Numbered from the stretch's first letter, positions 7,382 through 13,661 are shown. The stretch: 13,748 bases of DNA from CAZAQB01 sp964487155 (GCA_964487155.1 CAZAQB010000093.1:1-13748), one strand, 5' to 3'. Numbers and translations: made by a program. Notes: generated from the letters alone by a model not told the origin.

Positions 7382-8167
7382 ATGTGCCTGATCCTCATCG
7401 CCTACCGTTGCTGCCCCGGCTATCCGCTGGTACTGGCGGCCAACCGGGACGAGTTCCACCGGCGCCCCACCGCGCCGGCCCACTGGTGGGAGCAGCCGCC
7501 GATCCTCGCGGGTCGCGATCTGCGCTCGGGCGGCACCTGGCTGGCGGTGGACCGCCGTGCCCGGCTCGCCGCCATCACCAATTTCCGTGACCCCTCTCCG
7601 CCCGGCGCCGGGGAGCGCTCCCGGGGAGAGCTGCCGGTGGGGTTTTTGGAGGCCGCCGACGAACTGGCCTTCGCCCGGCGGCTGCAGCAGGATGCGGGCC
7701 GCTACGACGGCTACAACCTGATCACCCTGGGGGTGTCCGGCCTGCGGTTCCACTCCAACCGGGTCGCGCCCCGCTTGGGTCTGGAGCCGGGCATCCACGG
7801 CATGAGCAACGGTGACCTGGATGCGCCCTGGCCCAAGGTGCGGCGCGGGCGGGCCCTGCTTGAGGCGGCCCTGCAAGGGAGTCCGCCCCAGCCGGACGAC
7901 CTGCTGGCGGTGCTGGCGGACCGCAGCCAGCCGGCCGACGAGGCCCTGCCGGACACCGGCGTGCCGCTGCCCTGGGAACGCATCCTGGCCCCCATGTTCA
8001 TCGTCAGCGAAGGCTATGGCACCCGCAGCTCCACTGTCGTGACGGTCGCCGACGACGGCCACGTGGCGTTCGTGGAGCGTCGCTTCGATACTGATGGCAA
8101 CCCCCAGGGCGAGGTGCGGGAGCACTTCCAGGCGCCGGCGTTGCGAGAGGGCCTGCCCAAGCCGTGA
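7382..8167 (+). CDS. NRDE-family (TANGO2-like) protein
   Basis: The family is named after its Asn-Arg-Asp-Glu motif, found here as NRDEF at residues 21-25. The 261-residue protein begins MCLILIAY. Cys2 becomes N-terminal after methionine removal, and the fold resembles Ntn hydrolases, so a hydrolase role is possible but unproven. Family blocks include GRDLRSGGTWLAV (43-55), a YNLITL stretch, GLEPGIHGMSNG and a C-terminal RSSTVVTV strand. Eukaryotic TANGO2 is linked to mitochondrial lipid and heme handling; the bacterial function is not settled. Start ATG 7382 is 21 bp after bamB and lacks a clear Shine-Dalgarno sequence, so translational coupling with bamB is likely. It occupies the place where der is commonly found. 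Confidence 0.85.
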   Translation: MCLILIAYRCCPGYPLVLAANRDEFHRRPTAPAHWWEQPPILAGRDLRSGGTWLAVDRRARLAAITNFRDPSPPGAGERSRGELPVGFLEAADELAFARRLQQDAGRYDGYNLITLGVSGLRFHSNRVAPRLGLEPGIHGMSNGDLDAPWPKVRRGRALLEAALQGSPPQPDDLLAVLADRSQPADEALPDTGVPLPWERILAPMFIVSEGYGTRSSTVVTVADDGHVAFVERRFDTDGNPQGEVREHFQAPALREGLPKP

Positions 8168-8233
8168 CCTGGATCGTGGTTTGTCCGGAGTGTCCCCGTT
8201 ACCTTGCATTCAGAGGCTCCCCCGAGACAGACC

Positions 8234-9649
8234 ATGGCCATTCCTGACCGAATCCAGCGCTACCTCCATGCCCGGGGCGTAAGTTCCCAGGCGTTGCCGC
8301 ATCCCGCCACGGCCCGTATCCAGCGGGCCGCCCGGCTGGCCGGGGTGGATCCGGAGCACATGGCACGCGGCGTGCTGCTGACGAGCCCGGCCGGCTACCG
8401 GCTGGCGGTGCTGCCCAGCGACCGGCTGCTGGATTTCTGCCGGGTGGAATCGCATCTGGGCGAGAAGGTCGAGCTGGCAGCGCCGGCGGATGCCCGTCGC
8501 CTGTTCGCCGACTGCACCCCCCGCACCACGCCCAGCCTGGGGCCGGCCTACGGACTGCGGACCCTGGTGGACGCGGACCTGGACCGGGCAAAGCAGGTGT
8601 TCCTGGCGGCGGGCCGGGACGACCTGCTGCTGCGGGTGGACGCCGTCGGCTTTCGTCGCCTGTTCATCGACTGCGAGCGGGCCGCCATCTCCGCCGCCTG
8701 CAGCGCCCCGGTGGAGGAGGCCGCCGACCGGCGCGCCCAGCGGGAGGCGGAATTCATGCCCGACCCCCGCACCCGGGACTGCCTGGAGCGGCTCTATGCG
8801 CTGCCGGCCCTGCCCCGAGTCGCGTCAGCCCTGCTGGAGCTGCGCAACGACCCCAACGCCACGCCGGCCCGGCTGGCGGAACTGGTGGCTGTGGATCCGT
8901 CGCTGTCCGCCCAGATCCTGCGCTACGCGCGCTCCGCCTATTTCGGCTACCGGGGTGAGGTCAAGGATCTCACCGACGCCATCCACCGGGTGCTGGGATT
9001 CGACCTGGTGCTGAACATCGCCCTGGGCCTGGCGGCCGGGCGCACCTTCAACAACCCCGAGGGCGGGCCCCTGGGGCTGCGGGCGTTCTGGCGCCACTCC
9101 GCCATGGCCGCCAGCCTGTGCCGCTCCCTGGCCCAGGCCATGCCCCGGGAACAGCGTCCCAACCCCGGAATCGCCTACCTGGCCGGGCTGCTGCACGACT
9201 TCGGCATCCTGGTGCTGGGGCACCTGTTCCGTCCCGAGTTCACCATGCTGAATCGCCTGGCGGCCGCCCATCCGGGGGTGCCGGTAGTGGCGCTGGAGCA
9301 GCGGCTGATGTCCATGGGGGAGGCTCGCCACGTGGTCGGCATGGGCCACGCCCGCCTGGGCGCCTGGCTGATGCGCCGCTGGGAGTTGCCCGAGGAACTG
9401 GAGATCACCCTCGCCCAGCACCACAACCCGGACTATGAAGGGCCCCACGCGGCCTATCCGCTGCTGGTGCTGCTCAGCAACCACCTCATCGAGCAGCTGG
9501 CGCCGCCACCGGGCATGGAGCCCGGCCGGCTTCCCACGGAGCTCATGGAGCGCCTGGCGATCTCGGAGCAGGCGGTGGCGCGGGTGCTGGAGCGGGCCCG
9601 GGACAACCGCGAGGACATCGAGGCGTCGGTGCGGCCGCCTGCGGCCTGA
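8234..9649 (+). CDS. YbaK/aminoacyl-tRNA-deacylase-like domain fused to HDOD domain
   Basis: The 471-residue protein has an N-terminal YbaK/ProX-like domain (about 5-155) and a C-terminal HDOD domain (about 183-385), starting near LERLYALPALPRVASALLEL. The HDOD part keeps an HD pair (H321-D322 in LLHDFG), an upstream FWRHS, GMGHARLGAWL and a final LAQHHNPD. HDOD proteins usually act as signalling or regulatory scaffolds. In the YbaK part, the position of the catalytic lysine of YbaK seems to hold R45 (MARGVLLTS), suggesting loss of tRNA editing; this is an inference from remembered alignments. I chose ATG 8234; an in-frame TTG 30 bases upstream (8204) has no better support. The 66-bp gap upstream holds no convincing promoter. 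It is the last gene of the block. Confidence 0.85.
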   Translation: MAIPDRIQRYLHARGVSSQALPHPATARIQRAARLAGVDPEHMARGVLLTSPAGYRLAVLPSDRLLDFCRVESHLGEKVELAAPADARRLFADCTPRTTPSLGPAYGLRTLVDADLDRAKQVFLAAGRDDLLLRVDAVGFRRLFIDCERAAISAACSAPVEEAADRRAQREAEFMPDPRTRDCLERLYALPALPRVASALLELRNDPNATPARLAELVAVDPSLSAQILRYARSAYFGYRGEVKDLTDAIHRVLGFDLVLNIALGLAAGRTFNNPEGGPLGLRAFWRHSAMAASLCRSLAQAMPREQRPNPGIAYLAGLLHDFGILVLGHLFRPEFTMLNRLAAAHPGVPVVALEQRLMSMGEARHVVGMGHARLGAWLMRRWELPEELEITLAQHHNPDYEGPHAAYPLLVLLSNHLIEQLAPPPGMEPGRLPTELMERLAISEQAVARVLERARDNREDIEASVRPPAA

Positions 9650-9662
9650 GTGGGCCCAGTGG

Positions 9663-9750
9663 ATCGGTGAATCAGTGAATTGGTCGATTGGTTGATCAGG
9701 CGGCGCCTCCCGATTAACGGATCAACGGATCAACGAATCACCAACCTCAC
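9663..9750. repeat. opposed arrays of 8-bp units forming a large inverted repeat
   Basis: The left arm (9663-9694) is four consecutive 8-bp units related to ATCGGTGA and ATTGGTTG. A GC-rich spacer with GGCGCC follows, and the right arm (9711-9750) is five 8-bp units, including two identical GGATCAAC copies (9719-9726, 9727-9734). The right units are approximately the reverse complement of the left ones; for example GTTGATC at 9691-9697 pairs with GATCAAC at 9720-9726 or 9728-9734. The last right unit includes the stop codon of the minus-strand gene. The region separates two convergent genes, so a bidirectional terminator function is plausible. It is AT-richer than the surrounding genes. Confidence 0.7.
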
Positions 9751-10649
9751 AAACACTCGCCCACGGATTCCGGCCGGCAGCGCCGCCGGTCGGTCCAGAT
9801 GACGTTGCCCAGCAGCGCGCCGGCGAGCCGCACGTCGGTGAGATCCGCCCGGTGCAGGTCGGCGCCTCGCAGATCCGCCTCGCGCAGGTCGGCGCCGAAC
9901 AGCGTCGCACCCCGCAGATCCGCCCCCGCCAGTGTCGCCCCCTGCAGCCGCGCATCCTCCAGGTTGGCAAGCCGCAGCTCGGCGTCGCTGAGATCCGCGC
10001 CAGAGAAGTCCGCCCCCGGGGCCGTCACCTCTGACAGGTTGGCCCCCGCCAGGCTCGCCCCCGCCAGCCGGGCGTCCGCCAGGCGGGCGCCGGCCAGGTT
10101 GGCGCCGCCGGCCCGCGCCCGCTCCAGCACCGCGCCGCTGAGGTCGGCCCTGGACAGGCTGGCGCGGCGGAGATCGGCACCCCGCAGCGATGCCCCCGCC
10201 AGCTTCGCGGATGCCAGGCTTGCGTTGCGCAACTCGGCGCCATCCAGCACCGCCCCCTCCAGCTCGGCGGAACTGAGATCGGCATCGCGCAGTGAGGTCC
10301 CGGAGAGGTCGGCGCCGTTCAGCCGGCTGCGGTAGAGGCTGGCCCCCCGCAGGTCGACCCCGGCCAGATCGGCGCCTTCCAGGTCACAGGCATACCAGGT
10401 GACCCCCGGCGCGGGGGCTTCGTTGCAGTCGGCCAGGGCCGGTGCTAGGCTGCCGGCGACCAGTGCGCCGGCGGTCAGGATCTGCAGCGCAATGCGCGGC
10501 GCGCTGCCCCCTCCGGCCGGTCTTCGGCCACCGGTTTCCTCGGGACCCCGCCTGTCGCGGGGCTCGTCCTTCCCTGGTGAAGGAGATTGCTCCACCGCGG
10601 GCGCCTGGACGGCCGCCACCGTTGGCCGCCGTCGTCGGGGATGAACCAT
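9747..10649 (-). CDS. exported pentapeptide-repeat protein
   Basis: From ATG at 10649 the protein is 300 residues. A hydrophobic stretch at about 53-72 ends in LAPALADC, which looks like a signal peptide cleaved near A73. From residue 88 to about 287, some 40 consecutive pentapeptides of the A(D/S/N)LxG type follow without a break in register, predicting a right-handed quadrilateral beta-helix of about ten coils. Cys pairs flank the helix (C75/C88 before, C291/C299 after), suggesting disulfide-stabilised caps in the periplasm. The ligand is unknown. The start is uncertain: about 50 polar residues precede the hydrophobic segment, no Shine-Dalgarno sequence is evident at 10649, and a GTG at 10595 is possible. 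The frame stays open into the adk antisense strand, which I regard as coincidence. Divergent from adk, convergent with the HDOD gene. Confidence 0.85.
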   Translation of the reverse strand: MVHPRRRRPTVAAVQAPAVEQSPSPGKDEPRDRRGPEETGGRRPAGGGSAPRIALQILTAGALVAGSLAPALADCNEAPAPGVTWYACDLEGADLAGVDLRGASLYRSRLNGADLSGTSLRDADLSSAELEGAVLDGAELRNASLASAKLAGASLRGADLRRASLSRADLSGAVLERARAGGANLAGARLADARLAGASLAGANLSEVTAPGADFSGADLSDAELRLANLEDARLQGATLAGADLRGATLFGADLREADLRGADLHRADLTDVRLAGALLGNVIWTDRRRCRPESVGECL

Positions 10650-10654
10650 ACAAT
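10649..10654 (+). promoter_or_regulatory. candidate -10 box for adk
   Basis: TACAAT matches five of six sigma-70 -10 bases and would place the start of transcription about 25 bases before the adk ATG. No good -35 lies at normal spacing; TTGGCC (10622-10627) would need a 21-bp spacer. The hexamer overlaps the proposed ATG of the minus-strand gene, so a downstream start for that gene would make the arrangement simpler. Confidence 0.3.
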
Positions 10655-10686
10655 TCAGAAAGCATCGATATGAGGAGAGAGCCGGC

Positions 10687-11343
10687 ATGCGCATCATTCT
10701 ATTGGGCCCCCCGGGGGCAGGAAAGGGTACCCAGGCCGCCGGGATCTGCGAGCGTTTCTCCATTCCGCAGATCTCAACCGGGGATATGCTGCGGGCCGCG
10801 GTGAAGGAGGGAACGCCCCTCGGGTTGGAAGCCAAGAAGGTGATGGACTCCGGCGGGCTGGTTTCCGACGACATTATCATGGGCCTGGTGAAGGAGCGCA
10901 TCGCCAAGCCGGACTGCGCCAACGGCTTCCTGTTCGACGGCTTCCCCCGCACCATCGCCCAGGCCGACGGCCTCAAGGACGAGGGCATCAAGCTGGATTT
11001 CGTGGTGGAGCTGCAGGTGCCCGACGAGGACATCGTCGAGCGCATGGCTGGCCGGCGGGTGCATCCAGGCTCGGGGCGAGTGTATCACGTGACCCATAAT
11101 CCGCCGCGGCGCGAGGGGCTCGACGACGACACCGGTGAGCCCCTGGTGCAGCGGGACGACGACGACGAAGCCACCGTGCGCAAGCGCCTGGAGGTCTACC
11201 ACGACCAGACCCGGCCCCTGGTGGAGTACTACAGTCGCTGGGCCGCCAGTGGTGACGCAGCGGCACCCCGTTACGTGGCGGTGGATGGGCGCGGCAGCCT
11301 GGACGAGGTGCAGGGGCGGGTGTTCGCTGCCCTGGAGGCCTAG
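10687..11343 (+). CDS. adk: adenylate kinase
   Basis: Adk interconverts ATP + AMP and 2 ADP in the cytoplasm. The 218-residue protein has the P-loop GPPGAGKGTQ (residues 7-16, K13), the AMP-binding DGFPRT with R88, and a LID domain at about 120-160 (GRRVHPGSGRVYHVTHNPP) without zinc-binding cysteines, as in E. coli. The ATG at 10687 has GAGGAG (10672-10677), 9 bases upstream. It is transcribed away from the pentapeptide gene, with only 37 bp between their proposed starts. A strong hairpin follows 24 bases after the stop. Confidence 0.97.
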   Translation: MRIILLGPPGAGKGTQAAGICERFSIPQISTGDMLRAAVKEGTPLGLEAKKVMDSGGLVSDDIIMGLVKERIAKPDCANGFLFDGFPRTIAQADGLKDEGIKLDFVVELQVPDEDIVERMAGRRVHPGSGRVYHVTHNPPRREGLDDDTGEPLVQRDDDDEATVRKRLEVYHDQTRPLVEYYSRWAASGDAAAPRYVAVDGRGSLDEVQGRVFAALEA

Positions 11344-11367
11344 TCTCCGGACTGTGCCGGTGTGCCG

Positions 11368-11393
11368 GAAGGGGCCCCCAACGGGGCCCCTTC
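11368..11393 (+). terminator. hairpin after adk, probable terminator or 3' stabiliser
   Basis: A perfect 11-bp stem, GAAGGGGCCCC (11368-11378) with GGGGCCCCTTC (11383-11393), closes a 4-base loop (CAAC). It is followed by GTCGTATCC, so a U-tract is missing. The location between adk and the protease gene fits transcription termination or attenuation in a GC-rich genome. Confidence 0.65.
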
Positions 11394-11433
11394 GTCGTAT
11401 CCTGGACCGGATACTCAAACCTGGAGCGCAGCC

Positions 11434-12822
11434 ATGATGCGCCGGATGCTCCGGCTGATGCTGCTGGCCCTGGCCTGGCCTGCGGCAGGGGCCGCCGCCG
11501 AGGCCCTGGTGCTGGACGTGGAGGGGCCCATCGGCCCGGCCACCTCGGGCTACCTAAAGTCCGGCCTGGAGACGGCGGCGGAGCGGGGCTCGGCGGTGGT
11601 GGTGCTGCGCATGGACACCCCCGGCGGGCTTGACAGCGCCATGCGCGACATCATCCGGGCCATCATCGCCTCGCCCGTCCCCGTGGCCACCTACGTTGCC
11701 CCCGGTGGTGCCCGGGCCGCCAGCGCCGGCACCTACATCCTCTACGCCTCCCACGTCGCCGCCATGGCCCCCGGCACCAACCTGGGGGCGGCCACGCCGG
11801 TGCAGATCGGCGGCGGTGGGCCGCCGGGCATCCCCTCGCCGCAGCCTGAGGGCGGCTCGGGCTCCGAGGACGGCGAAGACGGCGAGGACAGCGAGGGCGG
11901 CGGCTCGGAGGGCGACGGCGATACCGGTGCCCCGGCCCAGGGCGGGACCGCCATGGAGCGCAAGCTGGTGAACGACGCCGTGGCCTACATCCGTTCGCTG
12001 GCGGAGCTGCGCGGCCGCAACGCCGACTGGGCCGAGATGGCCGTGCGCCAGGCGGCCAGCCTGCCGGCGGCGGAGGCCGTGGAGAAGGGCGTGGCGGACC
12101 TGGTGGCCACCGGCCTGCAGGACCTGTTGCAGCAGATGGACGGCCGCCAGGTCGAGCTACAGTCGGGTCAGGTGACCCTGGACACCGCCGAGGCCACGCT
12201 GCACCGGCAGCCACCGGACTGGCGCCACCAGCTGCTGGCGGTGATCACCAATCCCAACGTCGCCTATGTGCTGATGCTGGTGGGGATCTACGGCCTGATC
12301 TTCGAACTGGCCAATCCCGGCGCCATCGTGCCGGGGGTGATCGGCGGCATCGCCCTGCTGCTGGCGCTATTCGCCTTCCAGGCGCTGCCGGTGAATTACG
12401 CCGGGCTCGGCCTGATCCTGCTGGGCGCGATCTTCATGGTGGGGGAGGCCTTCGTGCCGAGCTTCGGGGCCCTGGGGCTGGGAGGCATGATCGCTTTCGT
12501 GATCGGCTCCATCATGTTGCTGGACACCGACGCCCCCGGCTTCGAGCTCTCCATGCTGCTGGTGGCGGGCGTGGCCCTGGCCAGCCTGTTCGTGCTGATG
12601 GGGACCGCCAGCCTGGCGCTGCGGGCCCATCGCCGGCCGGTGGTCTCCGGCGCCGCGGAGCTGGTGGGGGCGGAGGCCCGGGTGCTGGACGCCACCGAGC
12701 GGGGCTACCGGGTGCATATCCACGGCGAGACCTGGCAGGCCCGCTGCGAGCAGTCCCTGGAGCCGGGGCAGCGCGTCCGGGTCCGGTCGGTGGACGGCCT
12801 GGTTCTGGAGGTGGAGCCCTAG
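11434..12822 (+). CDS. nfeD: long-form NfeD membrane serine protease (ClpP-like domain, TM region, OB-fold)
   Basis: Long NfeD proteins are membrane-bound Ser-Lys proteases related to Pyrococcus PH1510, which cleaves stomatin-family proteins. The 462-residue protein has a signal segment (3-22), a ClpP/SppA-like domain (about 24-265) with proposed nucleophile S97 in RAASAGTY and general base K177 in AMERKLVND, then four to five hydrophobic helices (about 277-400) and a C-terminal OB-fold (about 405-462) ending GLVLEVEP. A Gly/Asp/Glu-rich insert (about 126-171) separates the dyad residues. ATG 11434 is chosen for GGAG (11423-11426) and the signal peptide that follows; ATG 11437 is equally possible. 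An upstream in-frame start at 11362 would run through the adk hairpin and is rejected. No slipin (SPFH) partner follows. The stop TAG is shared with the MITE-like element. Confidence 0.9.
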   Translation: MMRRMLRLMLLALAWPAAGAAAEALVLDVEGPIGPATSGYLKSGLETAAERGSAVVVLRMDTPGGLDSAMRDIIRAIIASPVPVATYVAPGGARAASAGTYILYASHVAAMAPGTNLGAATPVQIGGGGPPGIPSPQPEGGSGSEDGEDGEDSEGGGSEGDGDTGAPAQGGTAMERKLVNDAVAYIRSLAELRGRNADWAEMAVRQAASLPAAEAVEKGVADLVATGLQDLLQQMDGRQVELQSGQVTLDTAEATLHRQPPDWRHQLLAVITNPNVAYVLMLVGIYGLIFELANPGAIVPGVIGGIALLLALFAFQALPVNYAGLGLILLGAIFMVGEAFVPSFGALGLGGMIAFVIGSIMLLDTDAPGFELSMLLVAGVALASLFVLMGTASLALRAHRRPVVSGAAELVGAEARVLDATERGYRVHIHGETWQARCEQSLEPGQRVRVRSVDGLVLEVEP

Positions 12823-12843
12823 CCCGAAGATTTCACAAATTTG
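12822..12843 (+). repeat. left terminal inverted repeat of MITE copy 2
   Basis: It starts with GCCCGAAGATTTC and is the imperfect reverse complement of 12974-12995, with three mismatches in 22. Its first G is also the last base of the nfeD stop codon. Confidence 0.8.
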
Positions 12844-12973
12844 CACCGATCTCGCTTGTCTCTTGGCCCCACAAGGGATCTTTTCTCAGTCGGCCGTACT
12901 CACCGATACGCCGCTCCTTCGAAAAGTCCCTTGTGAAACCAATATCCTACGCGATATCAGCACAAATTCATGA

Positions 12974-12995
12974 CAAATTCATGAAATCTTTGGGC
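12974..12995 (-). repeat. right terminal inverted repeat of MITE copy 2
   Basis: It ends with GAAATCTTTGGGC followed by TA. It matches the right end of copy 1 (83-104), apart from two substitutions, and pairs with the left repeat at 12822-12843. Confidence 0.8.
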
Positions 12996-13076
12996 TAGGA
13001 AAGCTGCTGAAACCCGTCCCCCGATGCCGACCCGGGGCAGTCCAACCGTATCCAAGTTAGCAGGATCGACCCACCC

Positions 13077-13661
13077 ATGGACCGCTACTTTGAGGCCATT
13101 TCCCGGTTTCAGGCCCTCCTGGACCGGGCCCGGAGCACCGACATTCCCGAACCCACCGCGTTCACCCTGGCCACCTGCGGCGACGATGGCCGCCCCACGG
13201 CGCGGGTGCTGCTGCTCAAGCAGGTGAGCGCCGAGGGCTTCGTGTTCTATACCAACGCCCTGAGCCGCAAGGGCCGTCAGCTGGCGGAGAATCCCCGGGC
13301 CGCCATGTGCTTCCACTGGCAGCCCCTGGTGGAGCAGGTGCTGGTGGAGGGCAGCGTTTCCCTGGTGGACCCGGAGGAGGCGGATGCCTACTGGGCCTCG
13401 CGGCCCCGTCTCAGCCAGCTCGGCGGTGCCGCCTCGCGGCAGTCTCAGCCCCTGGCAAGCCGGGCGGAGCTGGAGGCCCGGGTGGAGGCTCTGGAACGGC
13501 AGTACCGGGACCGGCCCGTGCCCCGGCCGGCCCACTGGACCGGCTACCGCCTGGAGCCGGATTTCATCGAGTTCTGGGCCGGCCGCGAAGGCCGGCTCCA
13601 CGACCGCGACCGCTACTGGTGGGAGGACGGCGCCTGGCGCCACACGCTGGTGAATCCGTGA
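13077..13661 (+). CDS. pdxH: pyridoxamine/pyridoxine 5'-phosphate oxidase
   Basis: This FMN enzyme oxidises PNP or PMP to pyridoxal 5'-phosphate in the last step of vitamin B6 synthesis and salvage. The 194-residue protein carries the FMN-binding stretch RVLLLKQVSAEGFVFYTN, then SRKGRQLAENPRAAMCFHW, EQVLVEGSV, SRPRLSQLGGAASRQS and the C-terminal signature WTGYRLEPDFIEFW...RLHDRDRYW. Family members are usually about 210-220 residues, so the N-terminus is short: the first 20-25 residues, poorly conserved in the family, are missing. The ATG at 13077 has AGGA (13062-13065), 11 bases upstream. No in-frame upstream start was found that extends it. The gene lies 79 bp after the palindromic element and probably has its own promoter between 12998 and 13060, but none is clear. 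Confidence 0.93.
   Translation: MDRYFEAISRFQALLDRARSTDIPEPTAFTLATCGDDGRPTARVLLLKQVSAEGFVFYTNALSRKGRQLAENPRAAMCFHWQPLVEQVLVEGSVSLVDPEEADAYWASRPRLSQLGGAASRQSQPLASRAELEARVEALERQYRDRPVPRPAHWTGYRLEPDFIEFWAGREGRLHDRDRYWWEDGAWRHTLVNP

Larger units (their letters stand above)
12822..12995. mobile_element. MITE-like palindromic element, copy 2 (complete, 174 bp)
   Basis: The terminal inverted repeats are 12822-12843 and 12974-12995, 19 of 22 positions matching, with outermost GCCCGAAGATTTC on the left and GAAATCTTTGGGC on the right. TA stands at both sides (12820-12821 and 12996-12997), consistent with a duplicated TA target as in IS630/Tc1-mariner-type MITEs. Subterminal sequences also pair: ACAAGGGATCTTTTC (12871-12885) with GAAAAGTCCCTTGT (12921-12934), with one bulged base. 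The element can therefore fold almost end to end into a hairpin with a loop of about 35 bases. No ORF fits inside. It is AT-richer than the flanks. An 11-bp unit, ACAAATTCATG, is tandemly duplicated (12962-12972, 12973-12983); copy 1 has only one. Confidence 0.85.

Noticed and set aside
8168..8233. Promoter for the YbaK-HDOD gene (TTGTCC at 8181-8186 with TTGCAT 17 bp downstream).
   Set aside because: The -10 matches only three of six consensus bases, so it is not better than chance; transcription from the upstream block is equally likely.
9663..9750. CRISPR array at the intergenic repeats.
   Set aside because: Units are 8 bp, contiguous without spacers, and arranged as inverted arms; this is a palindromic repeat, not a CRISPR.
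10650..11045. The minus-strand frame of the pentapeptide gene stays open for about 130 codons into the antisense strand of adk.
   Set aside because: It lies opposite the well-conserved adk coding sequence, has no Shine-Dalgarno sequence, and its composition is that of a GC-rich shadow frame. The real protein starts at or downstream of 10649.
11362..11433. Upstream in-frame start for the NfeD protease at 11362.
   Set aside because: It would translate through the adk hairpin and place 24 polar residues before the signal peptide; ATG 11434 has a Shine-Dalgarno sequence and starts right at the signal segment.
1..12997. Composite transposon bounded by the two element copies.
   Set aside because: The copies are short, non-coding and enclose 12.7 kb of ordinary housekeeping genes in largely conserved order; nothing suggests the segment moves as a unit.
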